The notes beneath the pieces are model-generated. The model was not told the DNA's origin. It searched no databases and saw nothing but the letters and a program-made list of their open reading frames with translations. Below, piece by piece: positions 1-6,484 of a stretch of DNA of 13,636 nucleotides (positions are counted from its first letter, which is position 1; every line of letters starts with the position of its first letter). This stretch comes from Beroe ovata. Taxonomy: Eukaryota > Ctenophora > Nuda > Beroida > Beroidae. The position numbers and the translations under genes are program-made. The stretch covers positions 6,396 through 20,031 of the forward strand of contig CAMPET010000167.1 in assembly GCA_946803715.1 (NCBI GenBank). The letters run 5' to 3'.

Positions 1-25
1 ACACACACACACACACACACACACA
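1..25. repeat. (AC)n microsatellite at the left edge
   Basis: A pure AC dinucleotide run occupies the first 25 bases and probably continues beyond the window. It lies in what should be an intron of the receptor kinase gene that follows. Confidence 0.95.
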
Positions 26-411
26 ATTTGTCTCTTTGTGAATCACGCTTGTCGAGTGTCGACAACTCTGTGGCTGATCAATTAGGGCGTATTCAGACTA
101 TGCAAGATGAGAATATTATTCCAACCTTTCTCTCCAATGACCAAAACATGAGATAGAATGTTGAAGAATAATTCTCCGAAAATAGAATACAATGCATGAG
201 CTAGAGAGAGAGAGAGAGATTCGACGCTCATGTTTTTGGATTCACGCCAATGAGTTTTTGTTGCAACATGTTAAGATGAAGTGTTAATATATTGTGAAGT
301 AAGAATTCATGTTTGTGAACTCCTAACTGCCCTTTACCTCCCCTCTATCATGCCATCAATCACAGCTTCTCAAACCTGTCCCCATCTTCTAACAACCACT
401 CCCATTTTCAG
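26..411 (+). other. Intron (3' part) upstream of the receptor-kinase exon
   Basis: No coding exon is supported here. The stretch holds an AG run at 203-219 and ends in a strong 3' splice site: a branch-point-like CTAAC at 389-393, a pyrimidine-rich tract and TTTTCAG ending at 411. Because the next exon begins in the middle of the kinase C-lobe, this must be an internal intron, with the extracellular, transmembrane and N-lobe exons lying left of the window. That reading follows from the exon identity; the upstream donor is not visible. Confidence 0.6.
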
Positions 412-536
412 GAGGTGCAATGCCACACTGTCTGCCCTACGAAGATATTGTGGGACCTCGACCCTCTCTTGCACACATGGCCCTTGTTGTCAAGGAAACG
501 AGACCAACCCTCTTCCCCTCCTGGATACGACATCCG
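412..536 (+). CDS. TGF-beta/activin type II receptor-like Ser/Thr kinase, penultimate exon
   Basis: This 125-nt exon starts with the last two bases of a split codon and then reads 41 codons without a stop. The peptide contains LPYEDIVGPRPSLAHM, then VVKETRPTLFPSWIRHP. This is the pattern of the C-lobe between helices F and H in TGF-beta-superfamily type II receptors: a 'P-F/Y-E...G-x-x-PS-x-x-x-M' segment followed by 'RP-x-x-P-x-x-W'. In the family these are single-pass membrane kinases that bind TGF-beta/activin/BMP ligands and phosphorylate a type I receptor, which signals through SMADs. The exon ends at a good donor, GTTAGT at 537, in phase 0, matching the next exon at 2188. Only the C-lobe is present, so catalytic residues and ligand specificity cannot be judged. 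A type I receptor is less likely, because the aligned residues resemble type II members more. Confidence 0.78.
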
Positions 537-695
537 GTTAGTAGCTTGTTATTCCTTATATGGTATGATTTGCCTTGTATCAACTCTATTCCCACTTCTG
601 TCTTCCCGAGAAGAGCTGTCTCCTGTGTGTTACCTATCATGTACATCTGTTCATCACTCTGTTCCTCTCCCCCACCCATTACCCTGGATACACGC

Positions 696-736
696 TGTGT
701 GTGTGTGAGTGTGTGTGTGTGTGCGTGTGTGTGCGC
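696..736. repeat. (GT)n imperfect microsatellite
   Basis: Alternating GT/TG with a few A and C interruptions, inside the receptor kinase intron. Confidence 0.9.
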
Positions 737-915
737 TAGACATTCGTCTCTTTCTAACACACACACACTGTCGGTATAATATCATGTTAATTGATATATC
801 TCCTCTCCACATATAGCGCGACCAATGACGTGTTTATTTCACCCCCTGTCACGTGATCTCTTATACCCTGCACAACGACCTGCACTCATGTCCTTCACTG
901 AACATGTGTGTTCCT

Positions 916-947
<32 letters not shown>

Positions 948-960
948 CGACACACACACA
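916..960. repeat. (CA)n imperfect microsatellite
   Basis: CA dinucleotides run from 916 to 960, interrupted by a TACACCGA segment around 943-950. The run lies in the receptor kinase intron. Confidence 0.9.
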
Positions 961-1340
961 TATATCACACAATACATTGGATATTTATGGGAGATAATGA
1001 TATGGCGTTAACCACTTATTATAATGGTACGTTTAATTGAGAGTAATTACTGACAATGACACAGACATCCCAATCGCTGTATCTATAACAGGATGTCCAT
1101 CATGTGTACGTTTGAAGAATGATTGATCACTGTATCATGTTGATGATAACAAGATAACGATGAGATAGGGTATCAAGACATACTACAACATACAAGATTA
1201 CTAGAATCATGAATCAGTGTGATCACGTGACCCAACAGCGACGCGCGCAGCGTGCAGTGTCACCTCTGTGTAATGCACACCTTGATCGGTTTATTATCAC
1301 CCAACTTTTAGTGTGATCCTTGTGAGTACCACTTGTACAA

Positions 1341-1360
1341 TGTACAATGTACATTGTACA
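1341..1360. repeat. Perfect 20-bp palindrome of TGTACA/ATTGTACA units
   Basis: TGTACAATGTACATTGTACA equals its own reverse complement. A further TTGTACAA overlaps its left edge (from 1334), so the TGTACA hexamer recurs three times at 8-9 bp spacing. It can form a cruciform or bind a symmetric factor; no function is shown. Confidence 0.85.
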
Positions 1361-1524
1361 GTCCGACTTCAAAGCTGTACCGATCTGTGGAACTGGAAGG
1401 GTGTTGTACGAGATCTGCCCGGGTCCCTGGCCCTATCAATACGTGTGGAAAATACCGCAAATTTTACTCATTGTCAAAACTCATCTGCATGTCATTGAAA
1501 GACAGAGGCAAATATCTTTCGCGG

Positions 1525-1662
1525 TGTGTGCGGAATCGCGAAATTTGTTGTTTTCCGCGACAAACCGCGAAATTTGGCGTTTTCCGCGACAAATCGCGAT
1601 TTTTTCAAATTCCCGCGATCAATCGCGAATTTGCGCGGTTTTTCGCGCTAAATCGCGATATT
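1525..1662. repeat. Array of CGCGA-centred palindromic motifs
   Basis: Imperfect short units of the type TTCCGCGACAAA / AATCGCGAAATTT recur at least eight times, several containing the palindrome TCGCGA. The motif appears in both orientations, so the array can fold into many alternative hairpins. The GCG density is unlike the AT-rich sequence around it. It looks like part of a dispersed repeat family rather than coding sequence. Confidence 0.75.
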
Positions 1663-1687
1663 TAAGAGAAATCCAGGGATTTCAGAA

Positions 1688-1754
1688 GTTGACCAATCGT
1701 TATAAAACTTGACCAAACGTTACAAAAGTTGACCAAACGTTATAAAACTTGACC
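1688..1754. repeat. 20-bp tandem repeat, 3.3 units
   Basis: Units start at 1688, 1708 and 1728, with a partial unit at 1748. The consensus is STTGACCAAACGTTATAAAA, with one- or two-base differences between units. The array is cut by the N at 1755, after which a CA microsatellite starts, so the true copy number may be larger. Confidence 0.9.
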
Positions 1755-1755
1755 N

Positions 1756-1777
1756 CACACACACACACACACACAAA
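1756..1777. repeat. (CA)n microsatellite next to an N
   Basis: About 11 CA units start directly after the ambiguous base at 1755. Confidence 0.9.
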
Positions 1778-1955
1778 GAGGGACGGAGTGTATGAAGGGA
1801 ATTGTGGTCAGACATTTCAGTTCCTCCCTGCGACCTCTACGGGTGTACGTGTGTTTGTGGGTGTCTGTGTCTCTGTTTGTCTGTGTTATTACTAGATGAG
1901 AGTATATTACACATTTGTGACACGTAAGGTGTCATATCACGACATTCGGTTAAAA

Positions 1956-2043
1956 TGTGTGTGTGTGAATAGGTGTGTGTATGCGTGAGTGTGTGTGTAT
2001 GCGGGAGTGTGCGTGTGTATGCGTGAGTGTGTGTTTTTGTGTT

Positions 2044-2077
<34 letters not shown>

Positions 2078-2080
2078 TGT
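1956..2080. repeat. GT-rich microsatellite/minisatellite
   Basis: GT dinucleotides with an internal higher-order unit of about 18-20 bp, GTGTGTGTATGCGTGAGT, repeated three times around 1974-2031. A purer GT run follows at 2046-2074. The array lies about 100 bp upstream of the terminal receptor kinase exon. Confidence 0.88.
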
Positions 2081-2187
2081 TTTCACTGTAGCCGAGCGGT
2101 CGTATTATAGAGCGCCTCGTATCTCTGTGTAGTGTGTTTTGATCACCATGTCTATACTATGCCTGACACTTGCTATTTCCACCACAG

Positions 2188-2334
2188 GAACTAAAGAAAC
2201 TGTGCTGGCTGATTCAACTAGCGTGGAAAGCTGTCCCATCCCAGAGACTCACAGCTCACTGCATCCACAGATTGCTCAGAGATCCCGCTGCTCTTGATGC
2301 AATATGCGGTGGAACCAGACCTAGGGACTGCTAG
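2188..2334 (+). CDS. TGF-beta/activin type II receptor-like Ser/Thr kinase, terminal exon
   Basis: This terminal exon has 48 codons and a TAG at 2332-2334, and continues in phase 0 from the exon ending at 536. Its peptide, with LCWLIQLAWKAVPSQRLTAHCI, matches helices H and I of the type II receptor kinase C-lobe. There the family reads 'xxLxETIxxCWDxDxxARLTAxC'. The aromatic Trp (codon 2224-2226) and the invariant Arg of kinase subdomain XI (codon 2245-2247, in SQRLTA) are both present. The family's Cys before Trp is Ala here, and the acidic residues after it are replaced by KAV. The protein ends about 22 residues after the RLTAHC motif, so it lacks the long tail seen in BMPR2. Family assignment rests on the two joined exons; the exact paralogue cannot be named. 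No canonical AATAAA was noticed within about 1 kb downstream. Confidence 0.8.
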   Translation, partial: ELKKLCWLIQLAWKAVPSQRLTAHCIHRLLRDPAALDAICGGTRPRDC

Positions 2335-3324
2335 ACCACGGTCAAGGTTTGGGTTCATTTTCAGAAGGGGGGAATGAATCCGGACAGTTCATTTGTTTGT
2401 TAATAACTTGATTCAGGACACAAGCGCCAAAACTGGTGTAATTAGCCTCGGGATTTTTAATGTTTTTAATGCTATATCTATTCTGGATGGTTTTTATCGA
2501 TGTCCTGCTATATCACAAAGTCTTCTACATTCAGTTGTGTTAGCTAGGTAGCGGCCTATCTGATGATATTGTATTAGTTATTTGGTGTATCATGATGGAG
2601 ATGATATACAGTAATTAGAGAAACATAATCTAATTAAGTAATTTATTCGACGAATTGTAGCGTATCTTGCGTGCCAGACCGACATGTACTATAGTGTGTG
2701 ATTGGAAGAATCAAACGTTCCCGAAATTTGTTGAATTTGTTTCATCAGGTCTTTTTCAAGAAGTTATTCAATAATAAGTTAGAGCCAAATCGGATGTAAA
2801 AAGATCATTTCACGGAGGGTTTAGTAGTGCGGAAACCGTTTGAAAGAAAACTTGATGTTCAATTTTGATTTTCAGCTTTCAGAACGTTTCTTTCGGAACA
2901 CGACATTACATGGCTTTGTTTCCTTTCGTTATAGAGAATTGTATTTCTGGAGAAGGTTCCGAAATTTTCACTCACTTTCAGCTTCTTATCTCATTGATCA
3001 AATCAAAGTTTTCGCTGGTCAATCACCATCTGGTGAGCCATGTGAAGAAGATTGGCCATCGAGAATTAAGGCAGATTCCTTAGTTTTCCAGAAATAAGTT
3101 TTGGAATTTGGGACCCTTCCCCGAATACCATTCTGTATCAATCATCGAATTGAAGTTTACCCCCGATCACCGACAAATGCTGGTGGCATGTAATATGTAT
3201 TGTAAATTACTGCTACATAGAGCCACAACACTGAGCCCGATATGTCTGGACGTGTGTTTATATGGACTGAATGGAGCGCGCGAATAGAGTTTACTCTACT
3301 AAAATACCCTTCTAGGACGTGCGT

Positions 3325-3359
3325 GCGGCGCGCACACATATATGACCGCAGCGCGCCGC
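3325..3359. repeat. GC-rich inverted repeat, 9-bp arms
   Basis: GCGGCGCGC at 3325-3333 is the exact reverse complement of GCGCGCCGC at 3351-3359, with a 17-nt spacer. Confidence 0.8.
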
Positions 3360-3446
3360 AATGATTGCATGCCAGCGCCTCGATCGATGACCCTGTCGGG
3401 AATTTCGAGTTTTGCGCGCGCGCGGCGCAAACTTATTGTTATTGCG

Positions 3447-3479
3447 GCTGACGCAAGCCGCTTAGCGGCTTGCATCAGC
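3447..3479. repeat. Near-perfect palindrome, 16-bp arms around one base
   Basis: GCTGACGCAAGCCGCT (3447-3462) mirrors AGCGGCTTGCATCAGC (3464-3479) around T3463, with one mismatch. The arms would form a very stable hairpin or cruciform. It has no tRNA-like or known terminator context. Confidence 0.88.
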
Positions 3480-3591
3480 GGCCTAGCATCGCCAGACAAA
3501 ACCTAAGTCACATGTTGAAATTAGGGAGATGGATTTACTTTTAGTAAGAGTCTATGTATACGACAATACGACATTTTAGTTCAGTACGCGG

Positions 3592-3632
3592 CGCGCGCGC
3601 CATAGCTTCATCGATGGCCGATGAAGGCGCGC
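3592..3632. repeat. GC-rich interrupted hairpin
   Basis: TTCATCG (3607-3613) pairs with CGATGAA (3619-3625). Outside these, GCGCGCC on the left pairs with GGCGCGC on the right, with a small ATAGC bulge on the left arm. It resembles the other GC-rich inverted repeats of this 300-bp cluster. Confidence 0.72.
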
Positions 3633-3724
3633 AAGAAACAGTGGACAGATAACATCCGGCAAATAAATCGAACGATGAAAAATATCATCCTGATCCTGTA
3701 AGTAAAATCCAGAAATTAAAACCT

Positions 3725-4258
3725 AAAAATCGACCGGCTTGAAATTGAAAAGTGAGACAGGGCCGGCCGGGTTCCATTTCCAATTTCCATCTCATTTAAC
3801 AAAAAGTAAAATAGAAGGTATTTTCCGGCAATTGACTACTCCTTTACTTTTCCACCCCTTTACTTTTTGCCCTCAGAATGCCCCTTTTTGCCCGGTGCGT
3901 GTCCCAAGCCCCCAAGGGTACCACCTTTTGGCCCCCTTCGTGCCTCCTTTTTGCCCTCTTTGTGCAAGTGCAACCTTTTCTCCCCTTTTTCAGTCGTCTC
4001 CAACACACACGTCCACAAATTCCCCCTTTGTGCCGCCATTGTGCACCGGTGCAGAAAGCGTTCTTAAATTGCCCCCCATGTGCCCCTTTTATGCTCCCTT
4101 CGTTCAAATCAGGGTGCAAAATGGGAGCAAAAAATTTGGCCCCGGCCCCCTTCGGGCACGCACCGGGTAAAAAGGGGCCACTTTGGGGGCGAAAAGAGGC
4201 AAAAAGGAGGCGTCGGTGAAGCAGTCAATAACCTATTTTCCTAAGATTGTTTCTAAGG
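3725..4258. mobile_element. Foldback/MITE-like element, copy 1
   Basis: This 534-bp block recurs as a second copy at 4284. It begins AAAAATCGACCGGCTTGAAA and ends CCTAAGATTGTTTCTAAGG. Inside are inverted arms: 3880-3901 pairs with 4157-4178 over 22 bp with one mismatch (core GCCCGGTGCGTG). Weaker inverted similarity reaches outwards to ATTGACT near 3832 and its partner AGTCAAT near 4223. The top strand left of the right arm is strongly pyrimidine-rich, with many TGCCCCTTTTTGCC-like runs. There is no transposase; open frames across it on both strands are low-complexity Cys/Pro-rich translations of the repeat. A non-autonomous element is the best reading, but no target-site duplication was identified. 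Confidence 0.6.
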
Positions 4259-4283
4259 NCGCTTCGCGGCCAGGCTGGGTGGA

Positions 4284-4837
4284 AAAAATCGACCGGCTTG
4301 AAATTGAAAAGTGAGTCAGGGCCGGGCTGGGTTCCATTTCCAATTTCCATCTCATTTAACATTTAACAAAAAGTAAAATAGAAGGTATTTTCCGGCTATT
4401 GACTACTCCTTTACTTTGTCACCGCTTTACTTTTTGCCCTCAGAATGCCCCTTTTGCCCGGTGCGTGTCCCAAGGGTACCATCTTTTGGCCCCCTTCGTG
4501 CCTCCTTTTTGCCCTCTTTGTGCAAGTGCAACCTTTTCTCCCCTTTTTCAGTCGTCTCCAACACACACACGTCCACAAATTCCCCCTTTGTGCCGCCATT
4601 GTGCACCGTTGCAGAAAGCGTTCCTAAATTGCCCCCCATGTGCCCTTTTATGCTCCCTTTGTGCCCCCTTGCGGGATGAGTTCAAATCAGGGTGCAAAAA
4701 GGGGCAAAACATTTGGCCCCCTTCGGGCACGCACCGGGCAAAAAGGGGGCACTTTGGGGGCGAAAAAGGGGCAAAAAGGAGGCGTCGGTGAAGACTGAAG
4801 AAGTCAATAACCTATTTTCCTAAGATTGTTTCTAAGG
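4284..4837. mobile_element. Foldback/MITE-like element, copy 2
   Basis: This is a direct-orientation second copy of the preceding block, with the same start and end sequences, clearly homologous over its whole 554 bp. Differences include a duplicated CATTTAA near the left end, loss of a short CCCAAG unit, and an extra GTGCCCCCTTGCGGGATGA-type insertion near 4663-4681. Its inverted arms are 4447-4467 and 4728-4750 (core GCCCGGTGCGTG). Only 25 bp, with an N at 4259, separates the two copies. This may be a tandem duplication, a nested insertion, or an assembly join. Confidence 0.6.
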
Positions 4838-5374
4838 GTTCAACTTGCGTGTTCCTCTGCAGTCTGCACTGAGTCAGAAAGTTCTGAAAAATTATTGATT
4901 AAGACGTGTTTGGCTTTTTGTCAGATGTTATCTGACCTGGTGCACTGGTGCAGTGTCAACAGTCATATAGTGCTGATTTGATACGTCACAGGCTGGTTTC
5001 AGTGGCTATTAGTCAAATTTAGTATCAGTAGGTACCTACATCATGTACACGTCATGTCCATTCTAACAAAATACTCGACTCCTGCAGAGCGATGGCTGAG
5101 CTATGTTGATGTAAGGCCAATTCAAGGCCCAGAAAGCACACAAGAGTTCATTAGAATATTGTTAGCGCACATATCAATGTTGTTCGTTGCTCACATTGTC
5201 GAACACAGAGCGCCGTAGCATGAGCAGATGAATTAAAACCTACTCTGTGTTTCTTCACAGCGATCTCGTACGTTTGTCGCACATTGCTACTCTGCGATCC
5301 TCTCTCTGTGAGTTGCTTGTGCATAACAGTGAGGCGCTATGCACATCACAACACACTATACAACGCGTGTACAG

Positions 5375-5485
5375 TACACACACTCAGCCACAGTCACAGC
5401 CACAGTCACAGCCACACAGACACACATACACACACACACAAACACACACACACACAGTACACACACAGTACACACACACAACTCA
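5375..5485. repeat. CA-rich compound microsatellite
   Basis: CACAGT/CAGCCA hexamer-like units (about 5385-5418) pass into CA dinucleotides, and then into ACACACACAGT units. Apparent His/Thr-rich frames across it are translations of the repeat. Confidence 0.9.
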
Positions 5486-5658
5486 TATACACGCCATACA
5501 CGCAGGTCTCATATCAGATAATAGCCCACTGCGATCACTCGTGGTCATGCCGCTATGCCTTCTCACACATACATCCACTGGTATCATACTGCACTATTGG
5601 AATCTCGACTGACCTGTGGGCTGAGTTGTAGCTATCCCCAGATTCGTCACAGATTAGT

Positions 5659-5688
5659 CATCCCCGCCTAGCTCATCCCCGCCTAGCT
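5659..5688. repeat. 15-bp tandem duplication
   Basis: CATCCCCGCCTAGCT occurs twice head to tail (5659-5673 and 5674-5688), followed by a degenerate CATACCC. Confidence 0.9.
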
Positions 5689-5700
5689 CATACCCTGAAA

Positions 5701-5736
5701 TAGTAATATGTCATGGGTTAGTAATATATCATGGGT
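5701..5736. repeat. 18-bp tandem duplication
   Basis: TAGTAATATGTCATGGGT (5701-5718) is followed directly by TAGTAATATATCATGGGT (5719-5736), with one base different. Confidence 0.88.
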
Positions 5737-6155
5737 TTTACAGTATCTCTACAGCGATAACATAATTCTATAATTAGATCTAGAAATCACTGCAGCAGGC
5801 ATGGTCTTATGAATATATTTTGTGGAGTAACGTGTGTAAAACTAAATGTCTCCAGCTCAACAATTTGCTTGTTCATTTCTTGGAAATTTCGTGACAGCAG
5901 CTGTGCTAATTAATTGGGATCCGTTAAGATTCTTCTTTGCTATCAAAAACGGACGTTATTTTCTATATCTGGGATTTTGTAGGGACGGCAGCTCTACTTG
6001 CAACAGGAATAATTAAGCGCAAAAACGGACGTGACGAGTGACAACTTTTCTGAGACAGTGTATCTCGCAATCAGCTTAGCTAAAATCTAGTGAATGACGC
6101 GATCATGATCGACTAGCCTCTCAATTGGTACTCTTTGGTTGCCCGTCGGTTACCA

Positions 6156-6282
6156 TTTATTTTTAATCTAACCTTTGCGCCATATTTTCCGTTCGTAGTT
6201 TTTCATCGCGCCTATGTTGAAAATTCAAGTTGTAATTACGTAAGCCGAGAGTTTTTCTGAAAACTTGTCAAATGCATTTAAT
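6156..6282 (-). terminator. Candidate polyadenylation signals for the COP1 gene
   Basis: On the minus strand an ATTAAA lies at 6282-6277 (about 200 nt after the COP1 stop) and a canonical AATAAA at 6161-6156 (about 325 nt after it). Both are plausible cleavage/polyadenylation hexamers for a normal-length 3' UTR. Such hexamers are common in AT-rich DNA, so this is only a candidate. Confidence 0.35.
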
Positions 6283-6484
6283 TGATTGCAAAGACCCGCT
6301 GTATATGAGTTAGGAATTCAAAATCAAATGACACACATCGCTGCCAAAAATTTATAATGAAGTGCTCGTTCGTGGGAATTATAACATATTAAATTCGTTA
6401 AAATTAACAGATTAATTAACATTTTACCTATATAACTAACTGCTGCATTGCTGCAATATCTGTCAGTTTACGCATATCCGAATC

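Larger units (their letters stand above)
537..2187 (+). other. Repeat-filled intron of the receptor kinase gene
   Basis: A 1651-bp intron joins two phase-0 ends: GTTAGT at 537 and ...TTTCCACCACAG ending at 2187, with a CTGAC branch-point-like sequence at 2163-2167. It contains GT and CA microsatellites (696-736, 916-960, 1756-1777, 1956-2080), a perfect 20-bp palindrome (1341-1360), an array of CGCGA-centred motifs (about 1525-1662), and a 20-bp tandem repeat (1688-1754). Open frames here of up to about 120 codons translate repeats and show no family similarity. It is several times longer than the GPCR introns at the other end of the window. Confidence 0.7.
2335..3724. other. 3' flank of the receptor kinase gene and intergenic DNA, no supported gene
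   Basis: The first few hundred bases are presumably 3' UTR of the receptor kinase. An AT-rich stretch follows, with an 85-codon ATG frame at 2840-3097 that shows no recognisable motif or composition. From about 3290 the sequence becomes rich in GCGC-type motifs and inverted repeats, listed separately. Confidence 0.5.
4838..6484. other. Intergenic region with short repeats and probable COP1 3' flank, no supported gene
   Basis: No exon or ORF with family similarity is visible on either strand. The region holds a CA-rich array (5375-5485), a 15-bp duplication (5659-5688), an 18-bp duplication (5701-5736), and AAAAACGGACGT repeated at 5945-5956 and 6021-6032. Its right part is the likely 3' UTR of the minus-strand COP1 gene. 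Confidence 0.55.

Noticed and set aside
1333-1712. Two overlapping frames of 110 and 121 codons
   Set aside because: They translate the CGCGA motif array, and both frames give similar Arg/Phe-rich repeats. They lie inside the receptor kinase intron.
2085-2125. GTAGCCGAGCGGTCG resembles the 5' end and A box of a Leu/Ser tRNA
   Set aside because: No B box (GGTTCGANTCC-like) or matching acceptor stem follows within tRNA distance.
2840-3097. 85-codon plus-strand frame
   Set aside because: It has no recognisable domain, overlaps an equally open alternative frame, and its composition is that of the surrounding AT-rich DNA.
3739-4219. Open frames of 66-143 codons in three frames across element copy 1, with Cys/Pro-rich products
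   Set aside because: Similar low-complexity peptides appear in several frames and again in copy 2. They come from TGCCCC/CTTTTT repeats, not from a conserved protein.
4399-4791. 130-codon frame in element copy 2
   Set aside because: It reads the same repeated pyrimidine-rich DNA as copy 1, with indels that shift the frame between copies, so no coding constraint is evident.
5261-5307. Possible 47-nt micro-exon between TTCTTCACAG and GTGAGT
   Set aside because: Splice-like signals are present, but there is no neighbouring exon, family similarity or matching phase to support it.
5247-5631. His/Thr-rich frames of about 60-120 codons
   Set aside because: They are translations of the CA-rich microsatellite.
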